Shown one piece after another: positions 1-6,514 of a stretch of 9,998 nt of DNA (position 1 is the stretch's first letter; each line of letters opens with the position of its first letter). Position numbers and translations under genes: made by a program. The DNA comes from CAUJGQ01 sp038325665. GTDB lineage: Bacteria > Chloroflexota > Dehalococcoidia > CAUJGQ01. Where the stretch lies: contig JBBQJF010000180.1 in NCBI GenBank assembly GCA_038325665.1, positions 1 to 9,998 of the forward strand, in the 5' to 3' direction. Under the pieces are notes generated by a model, which was not told the DNA's origin, made no database searches, and was given only the letters and a program-made list of their open reading frames with translations.

Positions 1-72
1 ATGGAAGCGGGTGAGGCGCCGGACGATGGCGAGGGTGACGATGGTGTCGAGGACTTTGACGGATCTTTCTGA
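1..72 (+). CDS. Probable 3' end of an upstream gene (acidic C-terminal tail)
   Basis: The first frame is open from base 1 to a TGA at 70-72 and encodes a very acidic, glycine-rich stretch ending in VEDFDGSF. Such tails are common at the C-termini of bacterial chaperones and nucleic-acid-binding proteins, but 23 residues are too few to name a family. The ATG at position 1 may be an internal methionine or chance. Frame 2 is also open, to a TAA at 88-90, and encodes an arginine-rich peptide; the acidic frame looks more like a protein terminus. The call is an inference from composition and position. Confidence 0.35.
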   Translation: MEAGEAPDDGEGDDGVEDFDGSF

Positions 73-107
73 GCGACAGTTCACGACCTAACGTCGCTAA
101 TAGTCAC

Positions 108-131
108 GCGCGGGCAACATCCTGCCCGCGC
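108..131 (+). other. GC-rich hairpin between the upstream gene and fmdB-like gene
   Basis: A perfect 9-bp inverted repeat (GCGCGGGCA / TGCCCGCGC) flanks a 6-nt loop. It lies 36 bp after the stop at 72 and 23 bp before the FmdB start. No T-run follows, so it is not a classical rho-independent terminator. It could be a stem-only terminator of the upstream gene or a 5'-leader structure of the zinc-ribbon gene; the sequence does not decide between these. Confidence 0.45.
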
Positions 132-154
132 ACCACGAACGAGAGGACGCACGC

Positions 155-499
155 ATGCCAATCTATGAGTTCTCGTGCCAGGACTGCTCCCGCCTCACGA
201 GTGTGTTCGTACGAAACGTGAGTACGCAATACGAGGGCGCATGCAGCAATTGCGGGAGCAAGGCCCTCAAACGGGCCATCTCCCGCGTCGCGTACCATCG
301 CACCGGCCAGCAGATCATGGATGACTACGGCGTCCCCGATCCTGCCGCCGGTCCAGACGCGTACAAGGACCCGCGACAGATCGGCCGCTGGGTCGAACAA
401 CGCTTCGAACAGATGGGCATGGACCTACCCGCCGAAGCGCGCACGATGATCGACGCCGCCCGCGAAGGCGAGTTCCCTGAGCCTGTCAAAGACCTTTAG
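155..499 (+). CDS. FmdB-family zinc-ribbon protein
   Basis: This 114-residue protein begins MPIYEFSCQDC, the hallmark of the FmdB/CxxC_CXXC_SSSS zinc-ribbon family. Cys8, Cys11, Cys30 and Cys33 form two CxxC knuckles predicted to bind one zinc ion. The family was named for a regulator near formamidase genes in Methylophilus, but most members have no proven function and may bind nucleic acid or partner proteins. The part after about residue 50 is longer than in minimal members (about 70 residues) and is rich in charged residues (DPRQIGRWVEQRFEQMGMDL). An AGAGGA ribosome-binding site at 142-147 lies 7 nt before the ATG and fixes the start. No recognisable terminator follows. Family assignment is confident; role is unknown. 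Confidence 0.88.
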   Translation: MPIYEFSCQDCSRLTSVFVRNVSTQYEGACSNCGSKALKRAISRVAYHRTGQQIMDDYGVPDPAAGPDAYKDPRQIGRWVEQRFEQMGMDLPAEARTMIDAAREGEFPEPVKDL

Positions 500-723
500 C
501 CAGACGGGTACTCTCCAGCCACGAGCCTTGCTGAAGGCGCTGTCCCCATTGCCTCGTGCGACGCCCGAGCAGACGCTCGGTTATCCCGCACCGGGGCGGC
601 CCCGCCACCCAGCACGGAACAGGTCGCGTCATTCTCCACTAACCGGCCTGCCCCGGCTCGCGGCCGCGTGCGGCCGTCTGCCCCTCGCGGTAAGGGGTCC
701 GGGCGGATCGTGCGCCTCCCCTC

Positions 724-894
724 TCAGGGCCTCGTAACACTTCCCTCCGGCTCCGGCTCCGCGTGGGGCGTTTCTGTCCTGCTGGCGGGGTCCGCGCCGC
801 CGCTTGGCTGTGCTGGTGTTTCCGGCTGCGTCACCGCTCCCTCCGGCTCCGGCGGCGGCGGCGGTGTTTTCTCGGGTTCGGCCGGGTGTGCCAT
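724..894 (-). CDS. Possible small proline/glutamate-rich protein
   Basis: A 56-codon minus-strand reading frame starts at ATG 894-892, preceded by GGGAGA about 8 nt upstream. The 10-mer GGAGAACACC in this ribosome-binding region (898-907) also precedes the GTG start of the HD-GYP gene at 4605, which supports translation. The product is about one quarter proline and low in hydrophobic residues, so it is probably disordered. A nine-residue unit occurs twice: EPEGAVTQP (residues 16-24) and EPEGSVTRP (48-56). A possible -10 box, TCTAAT, lies at 961-966 on the minus strand, with a poor -35. No family is recognised. In such GC-rich DNA proline-rich frames can be accidental, so this is tentative. 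Confidence 0.3.
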   Translation of the reverse strand: MAHPAEPEKTPPPPPEPEGAVTQPETPAQPSGGADPASRTETPHAEPEPEGSVTRP

Positions 895-1213
895 GGTGGT
901 GTTCTCCCAGTCGCAAGATAGCGCGATGCTACCCGACGCCGAGTCGGGCCTGATATTCCCATTAGAGTGATCCGCGCCGCCCTTCTGCATCACCCATTCC
1001 GCCCGGGAACACACCGGGAGTGGGCTGCCCACGCTGCTCGCGACCGGCGTTGCCCGATCAGGGGTCGGTTTCTGATCGATGGAGCGATCGCGGCGTCGAT
1101 TCCCGCGACGCCAGACCGCGGACGCGCCACCCGCGCGGAACGGTCGCCCGTGGCCCGTTACCGCTCATCGCGGACGCGACCCGGCGCCACTAGTTCGTAA
1201 GACCGCGTGCGGC

Positions 1214-1219
1214 TACCGT
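1214..1219 (+). promoter_or_regulatory. Possible leaderless-type -10 box for the translin-family gene
   Basis: TACCGT fits the loose TANNNT -10 pattern and ends 6 nt before the ATG at 1226, the spacing expected when transcription starts at the initiation codon. There is no purine-rich ribosome-binding site before this gene, unlike most of its neighbours. There is no good -35. This is a weak inference. Confidence 0.2.
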
Positions 1220-1225
1220 GACGCC

Positions 1226-1867
1226 ATGGCAGAGCTATCGCGTCAGTTGGATGAGATCGTTGAGCGGGTGCGGGCGAACCTGGGCGCGAAGCACGCGGCG
1301 CGCGAGCAGGCGTTAGGGCGCTGCCGCGATATCATCCGTCACTCGGCGTTGACAATTCGCGCGGTGCATCGCGGAGAATTCGATCTGGCGCGGTCATTGC
1401 TGGATGAGGCGCGGCAACGACTTGTCGAAGTTCGAGATGCGCTCGCCGGTCATTCCGACATATTCCATGCCGGTTTCGTCCACGATGCGCAGAAGGAATT
1501 CGCGGAAGCGTCGCTCACCATCGCACTCGTGCGCGGTGAACCGATCCCGGCGCCCGAGGAGTTGGTTGTCGAACACGCGGCGTACCTGATTGGGATGGGT
1601 GAGGCGGTGGGCGAGCTGCGCCGCTCGCTGCTCGACAGCTTGCGAGGCGGAGACATCGACCGGTGCGAGCGCTACTTGGCCGCCATGGACGATATCTACG
1701 CCGTGATGGTCACGATCGATTACCCCGACGCGATCACCGGCGGCCTGCGTCGTACCACCGACGTCACTCGCGGCATCATCGAGAAGACCCGCGGCGACCT
1801 GACCGTCGCGTCGCGGCAGCGCGACCTCGAGCAGCGGTTGGCGCGGTTCGAGCGGCGGTTGGAATGA
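1226..1867 (+). CDS. Translin-family protein
   Basis: The 213-residue, largely helical protein matches prokaryotic members of the translin superfamily. Eukaryotic translin binds single-stranded nucleic acid and, with TRAX, forms the C3PO ribonuclease. Visible family features are the early RHSALTIRAVHRGEF segment (residues 38-52), the QKEFAEA motif (89-95) resembling the QEFxEA/QEYxEA motif that carries TRAX catalytic glutamates (here Glu91 and Glu94), YLIGMGEAVGELRR (120-133), and the C-terminal DYPDAITGGLRR and TRGDLT motifs (165-193). Database entries for prokaryotic homologues are sometimes mislabelled as haloacid dehalogenase, but no HAD motif is present. The frame stays open upstream to 1079, but that part is arginine-rich and does not look like the family, so ATG 1226 is chosen. 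No Shine-Dalgarno is visible before it. The cellular role in bacteria is not established. Confidence 0.8.
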   Translation: MAELSRQLDEIVERVRANLGAKHAAREQALGRCRDIIRHSALTIRAVHRGEFDLARSLLDEARQRLVEVRDALAGHSDIFHAGFVHDAQKEFAEASLTIALVRGEPIPAPEELVVEHAAYLIGMGEAVGELRRSLLDSLRGGDIDRCERYLAAMDDIYAVMVTIDYPDAITGGLRRTTDVTRGIIEKTRGDLTVASRQRDLEQRLARFERRLE

Positions 1868-2032
1868 GGCCGGGCCGCGACCCGACAAAACGCTGTTGCT
1901 CTCAACCAGTCACGACGATAGACTCCATCCGAATCAGTATTACCGCGCGTCCAATGCGACAAGTTCCGCTCCAATAACGTGTCCGATTGCCCCTTGTTAT
2001 CTGTGCGGAACCCCGTTCGGATGTGCCGGCGT

Positions 2033-2040
2033 GGGGAGGA
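2033..2040 (+). promoter_or_regulatory. Strong ribosome-binding site deciding the hppA start
   Basis: GGGGAGGA lies 4 nt before the ATG at 2045. It argues for that start over the in-frame ATG at 1979, which would add 22 residues with no membrane-protein character. Confidence 0.8.
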
Positions 2041-2044
2041 AACT

Positions 2045-4348
2045 ATGCCCGTACTCGCGTTGCCGGCCCTGATCTGGCTGGTACCGATCACCGGAGTTCT
2101 CGCGGTGCTGTTCGCCTTGTGGCTCGCGCAGGATGTCCTGCGCCGTGACACCGGCACACCAGCGATGCAGGAAGTGGCCGGTCTAATCTTCGAGGGCGCG
2201 ATGGCGTTCTTGCGCCGTCAATACACCACGATCGCGGTGCTCGCGTTGGTCGCGTCCGTGGTCATCGGCATCATTGTTGGCGCCGTCTCGGAGGGGGTTC
2301 GCGGCATCGAACGCATCGATACCGACGATCCCGCGACGCCCGAGGTCGTCGAGCAGTTCTATCTCCGAGCGACCGAGGAGATAGAAGTAAGTCGCACTGA
2401 AGAAGGCATCCTCACCGCGGTGGCCTTCCTCGTCGGCGCGGCCGCTTCGGCGCTATCCGGTTTCATCGGTATGTATATTTCCGTTCGCTCAAACTTGAGG
2501 ACGGCCGCGGCGGCGCAGCGCAGCCTCAAGGAAGCGATCACGGTCGCATTGCGGGGAGGCGCGGTGTCCGGCTTCCTTGTGGTGGCGCTCAGCCTGCTTG
2601 GGGTTTCCGGCATCTTCGGCGTGTACAGCCGGGTGCTGGGTCACCCACCGGAGCTGGCGCCATTCCTCATCGTTGGGTTCGGGTTCGGCGCGAGTTTCGT
2701 TGCCCTGTTTGCCCAGCTCGGCGGCGGTATCTACACCAAGGCGGCGGATGTGGGCGCCGACCTCGTGGGTAAGCTCGAAGCCGGCATCCCGGAGGACGAC
2801 CCTCGCAACGCGGCGGTGATCGCGGATCTGGTGGGCGACAACGTCGGCGACTGCGCCGGCCGCGGCGCCGACCTGTTCGAGTCAATGTCCGCCGAGAACA
2901 TCGGCGCAATGATTCTCGGCGTCGCGCTCTTCGCTGTCACCGGACGTATCGAGTGGGTCCTGTTCCCGCTGATCCTCCGCGCGTTCGGCATTATCGCGAC
3001 GATGGCGGGACTCCTTTCGGTGCCGTTCTTCGCGCGGGACGATGGGCAGCAAGATCCGATGACACCGCTCAATGGCGGATTCTACGTGGTATCTGCCCTG
3101 TGTCTCGCGGGCCTGGCGATCGCGACGAATGCGCTGCTCGGCGACGCCTGGATTTGGTACTTCCTGTGCGGAGTGGTCGGCATCGCAACCGGGTTCGCGT
3201 TCGTCTACATCACGCAGTACTACACCGCGGGTTCGTGGCGACCGGTGCAGGAGATCGCGAACGCATCGCGCACCGGGCCGGCCACCAACATCATCATCGG
3301 CACCGCCGTCGGCTTCGAGACGACAGCAGCGACTGCCATCTCCATCGGTCTCGCGCTTATCGCCTCGTTCACCCTCGGCTCGCACGCGGAGGTATTGTCG
3401 CCCAGCGGGGCGGACCTGCCCGAGTTCACCAAGGGCATTTTCGGTACTGCCGTCGCCACGATGGGTATGTTGATGTCCGCGGCGTATATCCTGGCGATGG
3501 ATACATTCGGCCCGATCACCGACAACGCCGGCGGCATCGCCGAGTTCTCCGGTGCGCCCGAGGGTACGCGCCACATCACCGACGCGCTTGACACCGTGGG
3601 CAATACCACCAAGGCCCTCACCAAGGGGTACGCCGTTGCCTCGGCTGGCCTCGCGGCGTTCCTGCTGTTCAGCGCGTATCTGGACAAGGTCAAAGAGCGG
3701 ATCGGCTATTCGCTCACGCGTGAGTTGCCGGTGGATATCGCGAACGTCGATGTGTTCGTCGGTGGACTGTTGGGCATGATGCTGGTCTTCCTGTTCAGTT
3801 CGATGGCGATCCGGGCCGTGGGCAGCGCGGCGGGAAGCATTATCGAGGAGGTTCGTCGTCAGTTCCGCGAGATGCCCGGCATCATGGAGGGAACGCAGCG
3901 GCCTGACTACGCCCGCGCGGTGGACATCACGGCCCGCGCGGCTCTCCGCCAGATGATCATGCCGGGCGTCCTCGCCGTTGGCTTGCCGATCGTCGTGGGC
4001 GTGCTGTTCCGATTCGCTCGCCCGGGAGATGTGGCGACCGGCGGTAACGGCTGGCTGGCCGTGTCAGGCCTGCTCATCGTCGGCACGATCGGCGGCATCC
4101 TCCTCGCCACCTTCTTGAACAACTCGGGCGGAGCCTGGGATAACGCCAAGAAGTTCATCGAATCCGGCGCGATGAAGAATCCCGACGGCAGCACTGTCCT
4201 CAAGGGCAGCCAGGAGCACGCGGCCGCGGTCGTGGGTGACACCGTCGGTGACCCGTTCAAAGACACCGCCGGTCCGGCGCTGCATGTGCTCATCAAGCTA
4301 CTGGCCACCATCACACTGGTGCTGGCGCCACTGTTTATCGCGACATAG
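2045..4348 (+). CDS. hppA: K+-independent-type membrane proton-pumping pyrophosphatase
   Basis: This 767-residue integral membrane protein hydrolyses inorganic pyrophosphate and uses the energy to pump protons across the cytoplasmic membrane (EC 7.1.3.1). About 16 hydrophobic helices are visible, as the family requires. Active-site signatures are intact: DVGADLVGK (residues 235-243), EDDPRN (250-255), GDNVGDCAGRGADLFES (264-280) and GDTVGDPFKDTAGP (731-744), with Asp and Lys residues that bind Mg-PPi. Lys523 in GNTTKA (519-524) occupies the position that separates the K+-independent class (Lys) from the K+-dependent class (Ala), so the enzyme should not need potassium. The early periplasmic-side loop (about residues 79-122) is long and acidic. 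The gene follows the translin-family gene by 177 bp, has its own strong ribosome-binding site, and is closed by a strong terminator. Family and class are secure; the pumped ion is inferred as H+. Confidence 0.97.
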   Translation: MPVLALPALIWLVPITGVLAVLFALWLAQDVLRRDTGTPAMQEVAGLIFEGAMAFLRRQYTTIAVLALVASVVIGIIVGAVSEGVRGIERIDTDDPATPEVVEQFYLRATEEIEVSRTEEGILTAVAFLVGAAASALSGFIGMYISVRSNLRTAAAAQRSLKEAITVALRGGAVSGFLVVALSLLGVSGIFGVYSRVLGHPPELAPFLIVGFGFGASFVALFAQLGGGIYTKAADVGADLVGKLEAGIPEDDPRNAAVIADLVGDNVGDCAGRGADLFESMSAENIGAMILGVALFAVTGRIEWVLFPLILRAFGIIATMAGLLSVPFFARDDGQQDPMTPLNGGFYVVSALCLAGLAIATNALLGDAWIWYFLCGVVGIATGFAFVYITQYYTAGSWRPVQEIANASRTGPATNIIIGTAVGFETTAATAISIGLALIASFTLGSHAEVLSPSGADLPEFTKGIFGTAVATMGMLMSAAYILAMDTFGPITDNAGGIAEFSGAPEGTRHITDALDTVGNTTKALTKGYAVASAGLAAFLLFSAYLDKVKERIGYSLTRELPVDIANVDVFVGGLLGMMLVFLFSSMAIRAVGSAAGSIIEEVRRQFREMPGIMEGTQRPDYARAVDITARAALRQMIMPGVLAVGLPIVVGVLFRFARPGDVATGGNGWLAVSGLLIVGTIGGILLATFLNNSGGAWDNAKKFIESGAMKNPDGSTVLKGSQEHAAAVVGDTVGDPFKDTAGPALHVLIKLLATITLVLAPLFIAT

Positions 4349-4430
4349 GGGGCGCTGCTCGCAAACGTCTCGGCGGCGCGCCGAAGGCATCAGCCGGCTT
4401 CGTCGCCATGTCACGGGCGCTCGCTCCTCG

Positions 4431-4462
4431 ACCCTCCCCCACTTGCGTGGGGGAGGGTTTTT
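4431..4462 (+). terminator. Rho-independent terminator downstream of hppA
   Basis: A perfect 11-bp stem (CCCTCCCCCAC at 4432-4442, GTGGGGGAGGG at 4447-4457), extendable by an A-T pair, closes a TTGC tetraloop and runs straight into five T residues (4458-4462). It lies about 80 bp after the hppA stop. The reverse complement lacks a T-run, so it works for + strand transcripts only. A weaker stem, TCGGCG/CGCCGA (4370-4384), lies between it and the gene. Confidence 0.93.
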
Positions 4463-4604
4463 GTTCGTGTTGCTCGCGAGGTGGCCCGCGACAAAACCGG
4501 CGACCGAGACCGGGTCGTCTCTCCCATGTCTAAAGCCACGGGCGATACTACCGATAACTATGACAGCGGGACGTAAACCCGCACGCGGTTGAGGAGAACA
4601 CCCC

Positions 4605-5993
4605 GTGACGACATTGAGCGCCGCCGACCATCGCCAAAAGACGGGCCGCTCGGGCGCCGTCCCCGCGCCGTCCCCCACGACTGATCACATCCCGGCAGTG
4701 TCGGCCGAAACCCTGCTCGCGGCGTTGTCACTCGCGCTCGATCTCGCGGAGGGCCGGCAGAAGGGTCACGCCGCGCGTGTCGCGCGTATCTGTGCGACGC
4801 TCGCGACGGCGATGGGCATGACCGCCGCGCAACAAACCACCGCACGGTCCGCGGGCCTGCTCCACGACATCGGCGTCCCTCATGCCACCGGGTCACTCGG
4901 TGATTGCGGTCGTGGCTCGGAGCACGACCTCTTCGCCGGGTTGCCATTGCAGAGTCCGGAGACGCTGGCTGCCCGCTTCGATCGACGGCGCATGGTTGAG
5001 ATCATGGACGCGGTATCCGAGCATGCATTCGAAGGCGCGACGGCATCGGCCGCGCTTGGACTACCACCCCCGGTCGCCGAGGCGATCCTGTGCCACCATG
5101 AACGTCACGATGGCGGCGGCTACCCCCTGGGACTCTCGGGCAACGAGGTTCCTCCGATCGCGCGGATCGTGGCCGTGGCCGACTATGCCGAGTCGCTGCT
5201 CGCGGCCACACCCAACCCACTGGTCGCTCGGCGTTCACTCGAGGCTGGTCTACGCGAGCACTCGGGCCGCGCGTTCCATCCCGAGGTCGTGGATGCGTTG
5301 ATCACGATTTGCCGTGGCGACGAGTTCTGGATCGCGTTTCATGGAGGGTCGCGGGACGACGCCCCGGCCGAGACGATCGAGCCAGAAGGCCGCCCGTTGA
5401 GTGAAGTCGGGACGCTGCGTCTAGCCGGGGCATTCGCCGGAATCGTCGAGGCGCGCAATGTCTACAAGCGCGGCCACTCACAGCGGGTGGCGCTTCATGC
5501 CCGACGGCTCGCTCTGGCGCTTGATCTCTCCGAGTCTCACGCGCGAGCGGTGGAGCTGGCGGCGTTGCTCCAAGACATCGGCATGTTGCGCGTGCCGACC
5601 CGCATCATCGGCAAGCCGGAAATCTTGAGCGTCGAGGAGATGCGCCTGCTTCACCAGCACCCGCTCGAATCGGCGGAGATCATCGGCGCGGTGCCCGGCT
5701 GGGAGCGGATCGCCGGATGGACTGCCGCTCACCACGAGCGCCTGGACGGGCGCGGATATCCCGAGGGCTTGACGGAGGGTGACATCCCGCTCGAATCGCG
5801 CATTCTGGCGGCCGCCGACGTCTACGCGGCGTTGACCGCCGACCGGCCGCACCGCGAGGCCCTGTCCGCCGAGGAAGCGCTGGGTATCATGGGCGGCATG
5901 GTGGGCGTGAACCTCGACCGAGCCGTCTTCGTCGCGTTCGCATCGTCGTCGCCCGGTACAGCGGAGCGACCCAAGGACGCGGCCGGGGTGTAA
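4605..5993 (+). CDS. Tandem HD / HD-GYP phosphohydrolase with one degenerate site
   Basis: This 462-residue soluble protein carries two consecutive HD-GYP-like domains, the fold that hydrolyses c-di-GMP or related cyclic dinucleotides. Domain 1 (about residues 35-235) has His55, the HD pair His87-Asp88 in LLHDIG, and HHERHDGGGYP (164-174). Domain 2 (about 270-450) has His291, then LLQDIG with Gln323 in place of the metal-binding histidine, and HHERLDGRGYP (376-386) plus a normal DVYAALTADRPHR segment. Both lack the lysine that usually follows HDxG (HDIGV and QDIGM here). Domain 1 therefore looks metal-competent and domain 2 impaired, perhaps regulatory or ligand-sensing. There is no receiver, GAF or membrane segment. 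The GTG start is supported by GAGGAG 8 nt upstream. The gene lies alone after the hppA terminator and converges with a minus-strand gene. Enzymatic activity is inferred. Confidence 0.88.
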   Translation: MTTLSAADHRQKTGRSGAVPAPSPTTDHIPAVSAETLLAALSLALDLAEGRQKGHAARVARICATLATAMGMTAAQQTTARSAGLLHDIGVPHATGSLGDCGRGSEHDLFAGLPLQSPETLAARFDRRRMVEIMDAVSEHAFEGATASAALGLPPPVAEAILCHHERHDGGGYPLGLSGNEVPPIARIVAVADYAESLLAATPNPLVARRSLEAGLREHSGRAFHPEVVDALITICRGDEFWIAFHGGSRDDAPAETIEPEGRPLSEVGTLRLAGAFAGIVEARNVYKRGHSQRVALHARRLALALDLSESHARAVELAALLQDIGMLRVPTRIIGKPEILSVEEMRLLHQHPLESAEIIGAVPGWERIAGWTAAHHERLDGRGYPEGLTEGDIPLESRILAAADVYAALTADRPHREALSAEEALGIMGGMVGVNLDRAVFVAFASSSPGTAERPKDAAGV

Positions 5994-6047
5994 AAGTCCC
6001 CGGCGCGCCATCGCACGGACAGACGTGAGCGGTACTCGCCCGCCGCG

Positions 6048-6221
6048 TCATGTACTGGACGCCGCGCTCGCGGACATGCCGTCGTCTTGTGGCAACGCCG
6101 GCGGCGAGGTGTCATCGCCCGCCCACACGACCTCGTCGTCTTTCGGACGGCGGCTGCGAATGACGAATACGATCGCGGCGGTTATTGCCAGCCCAACAGC
6201 GAAGCCAAGCACGAACTTCAT
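6048..6221 (-). CDS. Small single-span membrane protein
   Basis: The 57-residue product starts MKFVLGFAVGLAITAAIVF, one N-terminal transmembrane helix (about residues 3-21). A basic RSRRPK stop-transfer patch and a hydrophilic, acidic, serine-rich tail (about 28-57) follow. This layout resembles short YtxH-like or envelope-anchored proteins, but there is too little to name a family. The start is set by GAGGAG 7 nt upstream; a longer frame begins nine codons earlier but puts basic residues ahead of the helix and has no ribosome-binding site. It converges with the HD-GYP gene (54 bp between stops) and is divergent from glyS. A candidate promoter lies about 80 bp upstream. It is likely real on the strength of its ribosome-binding site and membrane profile; function is unknown. 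Confidence 0.6.
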   Translation of the reverse strand: MKFVLGFAVGLAITAAIVFVIRSRRPKDDEVVWAGDDTSPPALPQDDGMSASAASST

Positions 6222-6304
6222 GATGCCTCTCCTCGGTAATGGCCGCATGGCGGCGCCGGCAGCGCACGGGGCGACTGCCGGCTGCTCGCGGTGTCATCGG
6301 GTGC

Positions 6305-6334
6305 ATTGGACGGTGAGCGGCGCCGGTGCGTCAA
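6305..6334 (-). promoter_or_regulatory. Candidate promoter for the small membrane protein gene
   Basis: On the minus strand TTGACG (6334-6329) and TCCAAT (6310-6305) are separated by 18 bp, matching the sigma-70 consensus at 5 of 6 and 4 of 6 bases. Transcription would start near 6298, leaving a leader of roughly 77 nt before the ATG at 6221. Spacing and position are reasonable, but no experiment supports it. Confidence 0.35.
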
Positions 6335-6404
6335 GCCGGGGGTTTCACTTGACCGCGACCTGTCAGATGCCGGCCCGCCGTCGATGATCCCCGACCGGTC
6401 CCGC

Positions 6405-6433
6405 TTGCTCATGGCCGTTGCGCTCGCTACGCT
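6405..6433 (+). promoter_or_regulatory. Candidate promoter for glyS
   Basis: TTGCTC (6405-6410) and TACGCT (6428-6433) are 17 bp apart. Both are imperfect matches to the -35 and -10 consensus. Transcription would start near 6440 and give a leader of about 75 nt that contains the palindrome and two hairpins described separately. Confidence 0.3.
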
Positions 6434-6443
6434 GCCCTCACGG

Positions 6444-6453
6444 TCACATGTGA
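6444..6453. promoter_or_regulatory. Operator-like palindrome TCACATGTGA
   Basis: A perfect 10-bp palindrome lies just downstream of the candidate glyS -10 box, where a bound repressor could block transcription. Ten bases are short and the flanks do not extend the symmetry, so chance is possible. Confidence 0.25.
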
Positions 6454-6459
6454 TGGCCG

Positions 6460-6499
6460 GGGGCGGCACACGAGGCCGCCCCACGCCATTGGCGGCGTG
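6460..6499 (+). promoter_or_regulatory. Two tandem hairpins in the glyS leader
   Basis: Hairpin 1 is a perfect 8-bp stem (GGGGCGGC 6460-6467 with GCCGCCCC 6475-6482, 7-nt loop). Hairpin 2 is a perfect 6-bp stem (CACGCC 6482-6487 with GGCGTG 6494-6499, 6-nt loop). Base 6482 is shared, so both cannot form completely at once. The second hairpin abuts the purine-rich GAGGGAG (6499-6505) that serves as glyS ribosome-binding site. The leader is too short for a T-box and lacks its TGGNACC motif. Confidence 0.4.
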
Positions 6500-6514
6500 A
6501 GGGAGTGCGGAGCG

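Larger units (their letters stand above)
500..1225. other. 726-bp GC-rich gap with several inverted repeats
   Basis: No conserved protein is recognisable on either strand apart from the small minus-strand candidate at 724-894. Short stems are frequent: CCGAGC/GCTCGG near 567-582, a GGGGC/GCCCC pair near 593-605, GGCCGC/GCGGCC near 661-674, CCCGAC/GTCGGG at 932-948, and GGCGTCG/CGACGCC at 1092-1112. At this GC content such stems arise easily by chance. I looked for RNase P RNA, SRP RNA, tmRNA and tRNA signatures on both strands and did not see their conserved motifs. A short (GGC)n microsatellite sits at about 851-864. The gap may hold an uncharacterised RNA or a decayed gene, but nothing here proves either. 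Confidence 0.5.

Noticed and set aside
1..72. SSB-like acidic C-terminal tip
   Set aside because: The tail is acidic and ends in Phe, but the diagnostic DDxPF ending is not present (it reads DFDGSF), so no SSB call is made.
690..730. Minus-strand CTGAGAGG followed by ACCCCTT, suggestive of a TPP riboswitch
   Set aside because: The rest of the conserved core (the GAACCTGAT and GATAATGCC-like parts) is absent and no thiamine gene lies downstream.
1079..1225. N-terminal extension of the translin-family protein from ATG 1079
   Set aside because: The added 49 residues are arginine/proline-rich, unlike the family, and are typical of random GC-rich translation; ATG 1226 matches the expected start.
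1349..1354. Perfect TTGACA hexamer
   Set aside because: It is inside the coding sequence of the translin-family gene, in a conserved segment, with no -10 box at 16-18 bp and no gene starting nearby.
1394..1888. 164-codon minus-strand open frame over the translin-family gene
   Set aside because: It is antisense to a recognisable protein family, has no ribosome-binding site and no identifiable domain.
2882..3574. 230-codon minus-strand open frame antisense to hppA
   Set aside because: It lies wholly inside a strongly conserved membrane pyrophosphatase; its product is charged, repetitive in Arg/Asp/Glu and without family features. High GC content makes long antisense frames common.
5478..6011. 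177-codon minus-strand open frame over the HD-GYP gene
   Set aside because: It is a shadow of the second HD-GYP domain; the sense strand carries conserved catalytic motifs.
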